This document shows, piece after piece, positions 35,349 to 46,398 of a stretch of DNA of 64,000 bases (positions are counted from its first letter, which is position 1; each line of letters starts with the position of its first letter). Source of the DNA: Patellaria atrata CBS 101060. Taxonomy: Eukaryota; Ascomycota; Dothideomycetes; Patellariales; Patellariaceae. Made by a program: the position numbers and the translations under genes. The stretch covers positions 1,234,849-1,298,848 of the forward strand of contig MU006093.1 in NCBI GenBank assembly GCA_010093705.1. The letters run 5' to 3'. Under the pieces are notes generated by a model. It did no database searches and had not been told where the DNA came from. It worked only from the letters and a program-made list of their open reading frames with translations.

Positions 35349-35867
35349 AATGTCGGCCTTCTTAAGATTCGCAAAGGTAAGTTAACCCTCTTTGTCCATC
35401 GTGGCCCCACTAAGATGCCTACTAACCCAGACCTCTTCACTCAGACGCTCCTCCTCCCTGCTCTCTTCTCCCTCGTTATATACCTCCTTCTCCAATATGT
35501 CATACTACCCTTCTACCGACGACATCGCATGCGCTCGAGTTACCTTCCCCTCAACTCCGTGAGCTTTAGGACTAATCGTCTTACCAATACCCTTTCCTCG
35601 CGCTTTCGAGCTGCTCTCACCTCCTTATTTATCTCCCGTCGATACCGTGAGGAGCTGGTCGATGAGGACACCAACTCCTTATTCGATTCAGAGGACGGTG
35701 AAGACATGGTTGGTTTTGAGGTTGATGAGGAGAGGCGAGAGGCGTTGGAACATCGAAGGAGTCGGGGGTGGGGAGAGGGTGAGAGGAGGCTGAGTCGAGA
35801 GCTAGAGGAAGGCTTTAGAGATGATAGTAGTGAGAGTGGCGAAGAGCAGGAGGAAAGGAGAGAATAG
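35349..35867 (+). CDS. small single-pass membrane protein, conserved hypothetical
   Basis: Exon 1 35349-35375 encodes MSAFLRFAK; a 69-base intron (35376-35444, donor GTAAGT) follows; exon 2 35445-35867 resumes in phase 0 with TLLLPALFSLVIYLLLQYVI, a strong membrane span, then LPFYRRHRMRSSYLPL on the positive side, an Arg-rich stretch, and a highly acidic/Arg tail (DEERREALEHRRSRGWGEGE). 149 aa. The longer unspliced frame starting at 35259 crosses the intron and is disfavoured. Topology predicts a short lumenal N-terminus and long cytosolic tail. Family not named; similar short 'TLLLPALFSL' membrane proteins are my recollection of other ascomycetes and should be checked. Confidence 0.7.
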   Translation, partial: NVGLLKIRKGKLTLFVHRGPTKMPTNPDLFTQTLLLPALFSLVIYLLLQYVILPFYRRHRMRSSYLPLNSVSFRTNRLTNTLSSRFRAALTSLFISRRYREELVDEDTNSLFDSEDGEDMVGFEVDEERREALEHRRSRGWGEGERRLSRELEEGFRDDSSESGEEQEERRE

Positions 35868-36079
35868 TGTGTACAAGGAGGAAGGTGATGCAAGAATACA
35901 TCGGGCGTAATTCAGACGGCCCGTCGCCGGCCTTAAGTGTCGATATCATTAGGGGAAGGATGGCTGATTTAACATTTTGAGCTTCCATTACTACCGCAAA
36001 TTGATAATATGACAGGATAAGAACCCTTCATTTTGAACATCCAACCCAACATTAACGTAGAAACAAAGCCCTAAGGAGT

Positions 36080-37499
36080 CTACTGCTTCTTGGCCCTCTC
36101 TCCGTACGCCTTTGTAGCGTAGTCACCCTTATGTACGATCAGATCTTCTAGTCTGTAGTCTTCATTTCCGGAGTAGTACGATTCTAGGATATTCTTCACA
36201 CCAGTCGCGTATCGCTTCTGCGCATCGATGGAGGTACCGGACATGTGCGCCACCATGGCATTCCCGCCGCCCCATGGGTTTTGCGCATAGCGGAGTGGAT
36301 GCTCTTTTGGTGCAGGCTGTGGGAACCAGACATCACCGCCATATCCACGAAGATGGCCAGACTTCAATGCGTCTGCAACGTCTTCCTTCACCACGATGGC
36401 ACCACGAGCAGTATTGACGAGCCAAGAGCCTAACTGGTTTAGTATGGGATAAAAGACGGACACAATAACGACTTACCCTTCTTCATCTTGGAGATCAATT
36501 CCTTGTTGAACATTCCACGGGTCTTCTCGTGCAGCGGGCAATTGATGGTGACAACATCACATTGTGCCAACATCTCCTCGAGGTTCTCTACACGCCTGCA
36601 GCCGATTTCCTTCTCCTTCTCGGCGCTCAGGGGTTGGTAGTCGAAGTATAGGAGCTCCTTACAGTCGAACGCCTTAAGACGCCTGAGGACCCGCTCACCG
36701 ATACGGCCAACGGCAACGGTACCAACGACCTTATTCTCCAAATCATATTCGTTCTTGGCAACTTCGGCCACATTCCACTCACCAGCTGCGATTTGCTCGT
36801 GTGCTGGGACGAAGTTGCGGACAAGGATGAGGATCGTCATTACTACATGCTCTGCGACTGAAACGACGTTTGATCCGGTAACTTCGGCGACGGTAATACC
36901 CCCATTGGTTTTGTTTGCGGCATCAAGATCAACGTGGTCCGATCCGATACCAGCAGTGATGGCAAGTTTCAGGTTCTTCGCCTTTGCGAGACGGTCTGCG
37001 GTGAGATAGCCGGGATGGAAACTACAGTGAGGGTCAACTCAGCTCTCTTCAACCTCCTTGATTCAAATTTGGGCGTACGGTGTGGTGATAATAACTTCAG
37101 CGTCAACTAGCTCCTTCTCAAAGACAGAGTCAGGGCCTTCCTTATCCGAAGTTGTGACTAAAGTGTGGCCTTTCTCCTCGACCCATTGTCTGATACCAAG
37201 CTCATTCTCAGTGGTTCCAAGGAGGTTGGGTTCTTGCTCGGCATGGACACCACCCTGTCGTATTCCAGATGGTCAGAGGCTCTCTTTCGAATTGTATCGT
37301 AAAACGGTCAAAGAGAGTAACTTACATCGTACAGACAGAGGAGGACTTTGCCCTGTTGTCGTGATGTTGCTGTTAGCGTCCTAACCCCGCATGGTTGGAA
37401 ACGTGGGACCCCGCGTGATGTAATGCAGGAAGCTCGCGTGGAAAGGAGAGACAAAACGGTAGGACGGGCAAGACGGGAAGCAACACGAATAAATACCAT
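36080..37499 (-). CDS. NAD-dependent formate dehydrogenase, mitochondrial leader
   Basis: Oxidises formate to CO2 with NAD+; in fungi it detoxifies formate and feeds respiration. Exons 37326-37499, 37079-37254, 36477-37021 and 36080-36429 (donors GTAAGT, GTACGC, GTAAGT), 414 aa. Seen: an Arg/Ser-rich leader [20 protein letters not shown] that fits mitochondrial import; VLLCLYD joined to [30 protein letters not shown] (substrate side); [26 protein letters not shown]; the Rossmann motif [36 protein letters not shown] with the catalytic Arg region; and [13 protein letters not shown] with the catalytic His. All active-site elements of D-2-hydroxyacid-type FDH are present. An internal Met could give a cytosolic form. 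Confidence 0.95.
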
Positions 37500-38935
37500 T
37501 GTGATAGAAGAATAACAATTGAGATATCCTGAAGCTCTCAAGGTACGATAAGATACGTGTTTATTACAGTAAGGTGGGAGCTCCTGGTTTAATAAATCTG
37601 TTGGAGCTATTTCTAGAGTTGTGTTAGCTTCAAAGTGCCGGATGAAGCACATTGCAACCCCCTCGTCAAGACTCGTCACTATTACCTCTTACAATGATCC
37701 GCTGACGTTGCCGCGCTTAGATATTCCTCCAAATGATCTCTTGAAAAGACGCTGTGGGACGGTGGAAAGGAGTCAAGGTAAACACTTGATGTGGTGATAA
37801 TGATAAAGCCCCTGAATCAGCTGGTGATTTGAACAACTTGGTAGCTTCTCCTGTTCAAAACTCTCCAATAACGGGCACAAGGAGCAGCTTATATATATTT
37901 CTCCTCTTCGTAAACTCGTCACAAGACACTTCATCCGGCGCGAACGGTCTGTTTGGTCATATCAAAGGGATCTAGTAAATCTCTTTGCTCTTCCCCGCCC
38001 TCAAGCTCTCATCCCGTACTACTACTTCTGGTTGCTTTTACTCTTTACAGGCTCTCATAGAGAAAAGATGGTCTAATTCATCAACCCCACCTGGTGGTTG
38101 AAGCGGGGTCCTGACGAATTACGATGCCGCTTGCTGAATGATCCTGATGCATGCTTATAGCTTCTGCAGATACAATTACATTTGACTCGAAATGCCGTGC
38201 GGTCCATTCCAAACTCCTGGACTTGGGAGCTTCAAGGAACAAGAGCTCACATATCGTCGGGCTGATTGCGGCCCATTGCTCCTATGGTCGCTTAACAACC
38301 CGTAGGTCCGTTAAATATTTCGTCAAGTTAACACAAAGATATGCTAGTAAAGACGGAACTGAAACGTTCGAGGAGCAATTCTCTCCTTTCGTTATTTGAT
38401 GACTCGACAGTTAGAAGTATGGCCGGCTGCAACAGAAGTTCTAGAATATTTGGAACACTCGGAAGTGAGACTCTGCAGATATACTGTCAGGATGTGATGC
38501 TGTAAGCGCCAGATAATCACTTTGATCCATATTCAGCGAGATCCGCCGTGAGATTGAATAATGGAAGAAATATTAGACAATGAAGAGAAATGAACCATTA
38601 TTGGATCTCGTTCAAGTCGTTTTCGGTTCTGTACCGCGAGAGCTTGGACCATCACCATATTAGGTTGACGGGAGCACAGGGAGCCATAGAACAACTTTCA
38701 CTCTTAACACTCTACATATGATGTAGCTTTGTGATGGATTATATTTCCCAATTCTGCAAAACTTGACCGAGCTCGAAGACATTCAGCACTGGAATAGAAC
38801 GTTACTTGTCAAAAGCTTAATCGAAATATTCCACTAGCGTCCATTTATCGGAACATTTCCGTTGCCGTTTTCTCTCCCACGGCTTCATCTCCGCACAAGG
38901 GGTCACTCAAGACGACCGTTGTCACCGGAACTCCA

Positions 38936-38949
38936 ATCATCATCACCAC

Positions 38950-38981
<32 letters not shown>
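38936..38981. repeat. ATC trinucleotide microsatellite
   Basis: About ten uninterrupted ATC units (38951-38980) preceded by four degenerate ones. Confidence 0.95.
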
Positions 38982-39259
38982 GCAATGCTATCGCTCTTCT
39001 TTGACTACACTTGTATGGATTACAGAGGAACATTGCTCTTTCACGACCTCGAACACAGACGAAGGAACGCTCCCACCACCCTAAAGCTTCCGGTGCGAAC
39101 TATCATCTCCGGAGAACCTTAATCGTGGAATATAGTATCAGTATCACATTCACGTTCAGTGGCCTCATTGGTTTGATGTTGAAGGGCACTTCGAATGCTC
39201 ACTGACCTTGCTGTATGGAATGGCTACGCTTCATTCTACCCACGGTTCGCAGGTGTACT

Positions 39260-39273
39260 GTACTGTACAGTAC
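39260..39273. repeat. 14-bp perfect palindrome
   Basis: GTACTGTACAGTAC reads the same on both strands. Similar GGTACTGTA motifs recur at 43338-43385. Could be a protein-binding site or remnant of a small inverted-repeat element; no direct support for either. Confidence 0.6.
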
Positions 39274-39703
39274 GTTCATTAGATGCATATAGATAGTGGG
39301 GAAGGTCTGATAATCTACACTCCATAGTAAGGCACTTCACTGTTTCACTCCTTTTTTCTCATACCAGTCTACATCATAACAGTTGTTCGACGATGTAAAG
39401 TCACTTCCTGCACCCTCTTTTCTTATTGTTCTCTAGTGGACATTTTATGTTTAACTCTATCGGCCTTCGAGCAAAATATTAGGTCAAGGCTAGATACTAA
39501 GACTTTCGAGAACTGCATTTCAACGATTGATAACCCTAAGTTACTTAAGGTAGGATAGAGATGTGTAAAATATCAAACGGTGCATAACGGGTAATGACTG
39601 GCTTGCTAATATCGTCCGTTCCTCCCGCATTTCAAAGCAAAAGAAATGAAGCGATGTAGTTGACTTGCTCCGCTCTAACAGTAGAATGTTCATGCAGAGC
39701 ACC

Positions 39704-40678
39704 TCAAGGTGCGCAATCGATGGTCTGTTGCCCAACGAAATCCTTTGCCGCCTTCTTCTGCTCATCATCGATAGCTTGTGCGGTTTGCTTCCAGAGCTTT
39801 CGATTGAAGGTTGCCTCATATTCCATATAATCGATGGAGCATTCGACTTCCCTCGTTGTCTTCTTGGCATTCTGGACATTCTTCATACTATCTGTCACGG
39901 TGAACGAAACGATACGGACATCTACCTGTGAATTAGCAGTTTCCTCTCATTGTCGTTAAAGAACCTTACATGATTTGATCAAATCAGCTTCTGGCAGGTA
40001 CTCATAACGCTCACAGACAATGGTTCTGGTTTCTGAATCTCCAGCGCTCTGCTCGATAGTTTGAGCTAAAGAGCTCAATATTCCTTCCAATGCTGCAACT
40101 ATAGCTGCGCTCACATCAACAAATCCAACCAACACAGCTTTGACGAGTTCCAAATGGAATTGACTCGTAGAGCACTTGATGGATTTGCTGACAGTGTGGT
40201 CAACGTTCATTGCAAGCCTGCAGAATATCATCAGTCTCATATCAGGAAACGGCTAGATCAAGGTCAATTACCATGGGGTCATTCTCATATGCTTCATGGC
40301 AACCTTTGCACAGTATGCGCTACGCTTTGCTGTGGATTCTTTACTTCCGTCCTGCGGAACACTGGTATTTCCGTAGACTGTCTTCCACCATACTAAGCTC
40401 GCCCAGCATCGGTAGTCTTGGACATCTTGCATATAATCCCCCAAAGCGTGCTTCTGATCAGCCGAGCTTTTATCGGGAAAGTTGACAAACCAAACGGATG
40501 GTGCTTGTTTCGCGTCCTGAACAGCCTTGTCTGCTACCGACTGAGCAGAAGGCTCGTTGCCGCTATCAGTAGCGGCATTGGTGGTAGTAGCAGCGAGATT
40601 CAAAAACACAGGGGGTTGTTCGCCAGTCTCATGATGAGCAGAGGAAACAAGTAACCCAAGGTGCATTTTGTCTGCCAT
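39704..40678 (-). CDS. accessory protein, paralogue A of a head-to-head pair
   Basis: Exons 40272-40678, 39970-40217 and 39704-39921, 290 aa; introns carry donors GTAATT and GTAAGG, in phases 2 and 1. Family not recognised. The N-terminal third is polar with AVQDAKQAPSVWFVNFPDK and ALGDYMQDVQDYRCWASLVW; the first intron splits a Trp codon in MTPW/LAMNVDHTVSKS; the middle is helical (LVKAVLVGFVDVSAAIVAAL); the C-terminal exon has VRIVSFTVTDSMKNV and YEATFNRKLWKQTAQ. No signal peptide or membrane span is evident. The same plan, with the same intron positions and phases, is seen in the plus-strand gene at 41562-42484, so the two are diverged duplicates. A TATA-like TATATAAA lies on the minus strand at 40795-40802, about 120 bases before the start. 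An alternative Met lies two codons upstream. Confidence 0.72.
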
Positions 40679-41561
40679 ATTCAATTATTTCGTGAAATCT
40701 TGCCGTTTAATTAAGACACAAGGCTGCTCGAGTTTAAATATGAGTTGGAGCACTGTAGAGATGAAGAGCAATAGTATAAGAGGGATATAAGGGGTTTATA
40801 TACCTCGCATTCAATTTCATATACGGAAATCTCGGCGTCTGAAGTTTGGATCCGACCTACTCGAATCGATTCTGGATGTATCCGATGCAACCACTTAACA
40901 ACAACAGACAGTAGGTTACCATGCAATGTGCCATTCATTTTCGTAAACTTGAGTTGACTATCGTTCAGATCCGAATATCCTGAGGGGATCAAAAGTCTAA
41001 GTTTTCCATTTCGGGGATCAAAGTTCCAGCCAAATGCGTGGCGTATGGAAGTCTCAATACAACCAACACATTCTCTAACCCGATTACAAAGTGGCTGGCT
41101 GAAGTCAACAGATGAGCATGTAGGTTTTAGCCTGCTGAACAGAAAACAGCAGATCGAGACGCGAAGATGTTCAAGAACTCAATGTGTGGAGTCAAATAAC
41201 CACTACTGGTTGATGGGCATGGGACAAAACTCTTCTGTTTTGTGGGAAATGCTGTCTACGCTAAAGAATGCTGCATCTCTCAAGGCGTCACTGCATCATT
41301 GAACTTGCGATGATCAGCGGTATGTTAAAAGTGGCTACCTGAGGAATGCAGTGCAATGTAGTCACATAAGTCGGCGACATACGCTCAGCCAAGCATTCAT
41401 ATCCAATATGCTTTCCCACATTGCAATCATTCTGACTAGAAAGAGAAGAGAGACCTCTCTTTCCGCAGGAACCAGATATTTTGAAATAACTTTTCGCTAG
41501 ATCTTCACAATATTGCTTACGTGGAATTGGATTTTTATCTTTCCCAATATCTCTGCTCCCA
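40679..41561. other. spacer between divergent paralogues, possible extra coding
   Basis: About 880 bases. Besides presumed promoters, the minus strand carries protein-like frames: 40711-41190 with HAFGWNFDPRNGKLRLLIP and LLSVVVKWLHRIHP, and 41288-41599 with Cys-rich text (QYCEDLAKSYFKISGSCGKR). These might be exons of a third gene overlapping the start of paralogue B, or remnants. No family recognised and no complete model could be built. Confidence 0.3.
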
Positions 41562-42484
41562 ATGTCTTCTTCACACACTTTAGTACCAACGGAAGGCATC
41601 TTAGACAGCGCTCAGGATAGAAAGCATGCCGCAGACGCTATCAAAAAGGCATTCGAAGACAATGATGTTCAGACGGTTTTCTATCTCAACCAAATTCCTG
41701 AAGCTTGCTCAATCACAACGGAGATCAAAGACACTTTACACGACTTTGAGGTTATGAAGGAAAATTGGGCTACGAAGATAGAGCAGACAGTTCAAAAGCA
41801 AGTCGACAGTGGAAATCCCAAACTCACTAAGGCGCACACTTTGCAGGCTGGATTTGACAGGGCTTCTTACCGAGCAAAGCTCATACAATTCCTTCCAAAG
41901 ACAACACCTTGGTAAGAATGTATATATCAACACAGGAAATTTTCGTCTCTGATAAAGAAAAAATCTAGGCTTCATATGGAACTAGACGAGACTAGCAAAC
42001 CGTTTACGGCAGAACTTAAGGAGGACTATCACCATGACAAAGCAGTATACCAGAAGGCTGTCCATGATATCCTTCAGGCACACATTGCCGACGTTCCAGA
42101 GGGCAGACGCAGGTACATCGAAAAGTATATTGCCGAAATACTTGTGCTGAGTCTCCATAACCTTTCGAATGTGCAGCGGTTTACGATAGCATACGTATCG
42201 CTGAATGAACATGAAGGTGCTCTTCGATCAGGTAATGCTGTCCAGGTCAGTTATTCGAAAATTTAATCCTAACATGCTCTCTAGCCATTTGTACTGTGAC
42301 CATTGAGTTCGAATACAAGAAAATCGATCCGAAGACAGTTGGAGTTGAGATTTCTCGGAACGTGTATAAGGCAATCTTGAACAGGAAGCTGTTTGAGGAG
42401 CAGGAATTTGATCAGAAGATGTTGGATCTCGGCAGGCCAATTGTGCAAGCATGGACGATTGACATTGCAACGCAAGATGTTTAG
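41562..42484 (+). CDS. accessory protein, paralogue B of a head-to-head pair
   Basis: Exons 41562-41911, 41969-42231 and 42285-42484 (donors GTAAGA and GTAATG; branch CCTAAC before the last acceptor), 270 aa. Family not recognised. Largely helical: DRKHAADAIKKAFEDND, then VQTVFYLNQIPEACS, a Trp codon split by intron 1 (KTTPW/LHMELDETSKPF), DKAVYQKAVHDILQAHIADV, and a C-terminal exon with CTVTIEFEYKKIDP, NVYKAILNRKLFEEQ and RPIVQAWTIDIAT. Matches paralogue A segment by segment: V-x-x-V-F-Y-L/WFVN-x-P, TPW/L-x-M-x-x-D, and the NRKLF/NRKLW near the end. Both introns fall at the same places in the same phases (2 and 1). No signal peptide, membrane span or catalytic motif seen. The frame is intact. 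Confidence 0.75.
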
Positions 42485-44125
42485 AAAATCTTGCTGCACT
42501 CGCTAGACAGCGTACATTCTCGCAGATGTCTAAATTTTCCAATTATCTGAACACTCCTTGCTTGCAAAATCAGACTTATTTCCCAAAGTGATCTGTTCTG
42601 CAACCGTTATGTTCAATGCTTCCTTCTCCACGAGTGTACTTGTACATTATCAGTAACGATATGTTCTCATGTGAATTTGCCATCCTCAGCTCGCCCGGTT
42701 GCATATAATTGTTCGGTCCAAGAGATTTTGTATCTCTCCAACTAATCAAGAACTACGTGGCTGCATCAGACCTCATTCACCGTACTCGAGCATATGTACA
42801 GAGATTTCCCATCCAACATGAATGCTTTGCGCGTATACGCAAACTTCGCAGTAGTGAAGCTGATCTCCATCTTCATCTGCATTTCCGAGAAGCCATAACA
42901 AAGTACAGAGTCAAGGTGACCAACGTGCATACTTCTCTTTCACTCCAATCAGCTTGTCCGATATTAAGCACACCTGACAATTATTGCATAGAAGACAACA
43001 CTTCGTTATATACGACGTAGGTACCTATAACCTTCTTCTTTTCGCGTGGTCTATCATCCATCCCCTTTGAGTAAGTAGATTTTCTTTGTTGTATCGAAGA
43101 GTGCCGTATGAAGTAAGATGTGTGGCTTCGGGAAGGATCCCGTTGCCAACCGTATGCAAAGGGATGCTGTATAGTAATAGTAAAATCTGCGTTAGTTCTA
43201 GCGGGAGCATTTTCGTGGTTGGTTGGCGGATCCATAAACATGCCTCCGAATGTCGGGAATGGCTTTCCGAGCACCTGGACTCTACAGTATCAACGCGCAC
43301 AATTGTATGGCAGATAAAATTTTTGAAGAATGAGCATACGGTACTGTAGGTATGATGTGTACTGTACATACGGTACTGTACGTACAGCACCCACGAGTCA
43401 TACGAACTCAATCGAGGAGAAATCAGCCGAAGCAAGAAGACGGAGAGTCGATAGATATACTGATCCGAGCAGTTTGTGGAGCCTCGATTTCTTCTTCTAC
43501 CCCATCGTTGTGCGCCTGAGAGCAGCGAACATTTCGTGGTGGCTAGCTGAATAGGGGGACTACTGTAACCTAAGCGCCGAAATGCATTGACCCTGTGGGG
43601 CACGCAGGTCAAGTCATCGGGATGGTTGGGGGCAAGACTGATCAATATCAGGAAGGGAGAGCGCAAATTCTGCATCGATAAGTAAAGCCCGATGTGGAGG
43701 GATGAGAAGAAAGAAAGAAAGAGAATTGGCAAGATTAAAGTGGAGCTAATTGTACTGAATAGCAAGATAAATGGACCCAGGGACCCAAATCCGGGATGTG
43801 TATGCTATTACTTTGCAAGTAAGTATCGTGTATATCAATATGAATCATACCTTAGCACTATGGTTTGGAAGACACAGATCTTAGATGACGTGGTTTCCCT
43901 CTAGTTCCCTGAACGACCATCATTTAGTAACCCTTTGAATGATCTTCAGAACTCCTTTTCCACCTAGTTATACGATATCCGAGGCGTATGAGCGAGCTAA
44001 CAGCTTTCGAACTACAGCAAGAAACCGATAGACAAGCAAGTTTCATGTTCACTATATGACTAATCTACACATATATGTACATTGATCGTCGTCCCATGGC
44101 GTCGTCACTTTGGGTTTCATTTCTC
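42485..44125. other. 1.6-kb intergenic region
   Basis: No recognised gene. A 246-aa minus frame (43025-43765) is open but composed of unrelated hydrophobic and Ser/Arg text with no domain, and is not annotated. GTACTGTA-type short repeats cluster at 43338-43385. Confidence 0.45.
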
Positions 44126-46032
44126 TCAACTACCCCACGACCTCTTCCAAAACTTCCACCACTTTGCCTCTCCATCTCGTTCGTGAGTTCTTCCCCTCTC
44201 ATGTCCGCCAACTCTCCAGATGTAGACTGGTACCCCAGCCACCATGAAGGCAACCACGATTAGGGTCTGCAATGGCTGTGCAAACACTGCCCTGGAGAGA
44301 AGAAACAGACTGACACAGCAGAAGATGATAGGGGTGGTGATCCAGGTGCGGTAGGGACGTTCGAGCAAAGGTTCTCTAACCCTCAGCACGATGAGTCCGA
44401 GCACGGTGAAGAAGTAGAAGGTGTATCCTGCGACACCATAGAAAGTGATCAGAGTGCTGAACTCCCCAACGATGACATACGCTCCAGTGAGGGCGGCGTT
44501 AAGGAGCATGGCGTTGATCGGAGTGAAGAAGAAACCGGCATCGTCAGCGATGAAGCGAGCCAGTTTTCCGGGACCTTTTGCAGAGCGCGCAGCATGCAGT
44601 TTAATGCTCCGACCCTTGCTGCCGAGGCCGATGTGCCCGAAGATGGAAGGGAGGTAACCCTCTTTGCCAGCAACATAGACAAGACGACCGCTAGTGAAGG
44701 TCGTAGCGTTAAGAGCGCCAAAACAGGATCCGGAAACGATCAGCGCTAGGACGAGAGCGCCGACTGGACCAAAGACTTTAGAGCCGAAGGCTACGGCGAC
44801 GGTGTTGGTGGATTCGATGGTGGCCAGGGGGAGGACCAGGAAGTAGGCGACGTTAGCCAGGAGGTAGGAGAGAATCACAAGCGGGAGAGAAGTGTGGATT
44901 ACCCGGGGGAGATCACGAGTAGGATTGATAAATTCGCCCGTTACGTAGTTCACCTGTGAGAGAATTCAGCCAGGGTGCTCGGGAGGTATGGACTGCTGGT
45001 CCTTACATTATCCCAGCCGTCAAACGCCCATAAACCTGCATAAAGAGCCACAGCCCAGTTGGAAACATCAGTATTAGTGTCGTCAAACCATCCTTTTGTT
45101 TTCCAGTCTACACTTGCGACGCCTTTCCAAGAGAATCCTGTAACTGCAACAACGACACCTATGACCGTAACTCCAAGTAATGCAACAAACTTGAAAACCA
45201 TGAAAATATTTGCAGATCGTGTACCGAGCTTTGTAGAAACGCAATTGAGTAGCGTCACGAGGATCAGACCGGCAATTGCAACAGCTTTGTTGATCCATGT
45301 ACTGACATTCATTGCATCAGCTCCGATGATAGCCCTGACAATGTACTCCCCGAAAATGATCGCGATGATAGCAGCGGAACCGGGTTTTAGGACACAAACC
45401 GCACACCAAGTGAACAAGAATCCAGCCCATTCACCGAAAATCTTTGACAGGTATACTTGTGCTCCTCCGTTAAGTGGGATGGCTCCTCCGAGCTCCGCAT
45501 AGCTAGCAGCCCCGGTCCACGCAAGAATACCAGCGACAGCCCATACAATTAAGGATGCACCCGGAGATCCAGCATTCATATTGACTTGCGCTGGGGAAGA
45601 AAAGATTCCCGAGCCGATTATTAGACCGATAACGAGAGATAGCCCGTTTAGATATGTAAGCGATTTGTGCTTCTCTAGAGATCCACCATTGAGCGCTTGG
45701 GTAGGATCAAGATTCGCGGTCGAGGGAGCTCCGATTGCTGTATATCCTGCAGCCGTAGTTGAGAGTGGAAAAAGATTTGACGCGAAATCAAAGGCAGAGG
45801 ATACGGAGTACGATCGATTGTGTCGTCCTGGTCTTTCACCCCCGGCTGGGTTGAGCTCTGAAAGAGGATCTTCATTGTCAAAGGAGATTCTCCGAGAAGA
45901 GGGTGTACCAGAAGCTGATGATTCGACCGAAGTGCGGTGTGAATTGTGGGAGGAAGATGCGAGGGACGCAAGTTCGAGAGAGTCTCTGAACGTCGATGGT
46001 TGCGGGAGATTCGAGTACCCAGCTCGCGACAT
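44126..46032 (-). CDS. LAT-type amino acid transporter (APC superfamily)
   Basis: Plasma-membrane amino acid permease, closest in type to L-type and fungal methionine permease (Mup1-like) carriers. Exons 45007-46032 and 44126-44953 with a 53-base intron (GTAAGG donor, phase 0), 617 aa. A Ser/Arg-rich cytosolic N-terminus of about 125 residues precedes the first span. Seen: LTYLNGLSLVIGLIIGSGIF, the unwound helix-1 signature of LAT carriers; GGAIPLNGGAQVYLSKIFG; WCAVCVLKPGSAAIIAIIFG; YAGLWAFDGWDN joined to VNYVTGEFINPTRDLPR; and SGSCFGALNATTFTSGRLVY. About 12 spans expected. The long N-tail is typical of arrestin/ubiquitin-regulated permeases, which is inference. Divergent from LeuRS with 366 bases between starts. 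Confidence 0.92.
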
Positions 46033-46352
46033 AGCTGGTGCGAGTGAGATGGAGCTGGTTAATGAGAGTGAATCTTATGCTGCAGTAGTGCCATAGTCCT
46101 AAGACTATCAGCAATATATAATGTTATGATATTGACGTGGTGAAAAGTTGCGGAAGTGTGCTTTGTGGAAGTCGTACGCGGAGTTTAAATTTCATTGATG
46201 TCGGGGGTTTCGATGCTCAGATCGAAGCGGCTGATCGATAAGATTAGATATCTTGGCATCTCGTCCTCTCTGAGACCTGACCGCTTCGCCATTCTCCAAA
46301 AATTACACTTCATCCAGGACTCCGCTACTTATGCATAGATCGCGCTCGCTGA

Positions 46353-46384
46353 GCGTTGGAATTGCGTGGAATTGCGTGGAATTG
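46353..46384. repeat. 10-bp tandem repeat before LeuRS start
   Basis: GCGTGGAATT in three near-perfect copies, ending about 15 bases before the LeuRS start codon, so within its leader or core promoter. Confidence 0.8.
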
Positions 46385-46398
46385 GTAGTTAAAGGGGT

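Larger units (their letters stand above)
37500..39703. other. 2.2-kb intergenic region
   Basis: No recognised gene. Holds the ATC microsatellite and a palindrome listed separately. Frames over the microsatellite code for Ser or His/Met runs and are artefacts. Confidence 0.5.

Noticed and set aside
38862-39122. Ser-rich frame over the ATC microsatellite
   Set aside because: Produced by the trinucleotide repeat.
43025-43765. 246-aa minus frame
   Set aside because: Long but no domain, mixed composition and no splice or start support; probably chance in an intergenic region.
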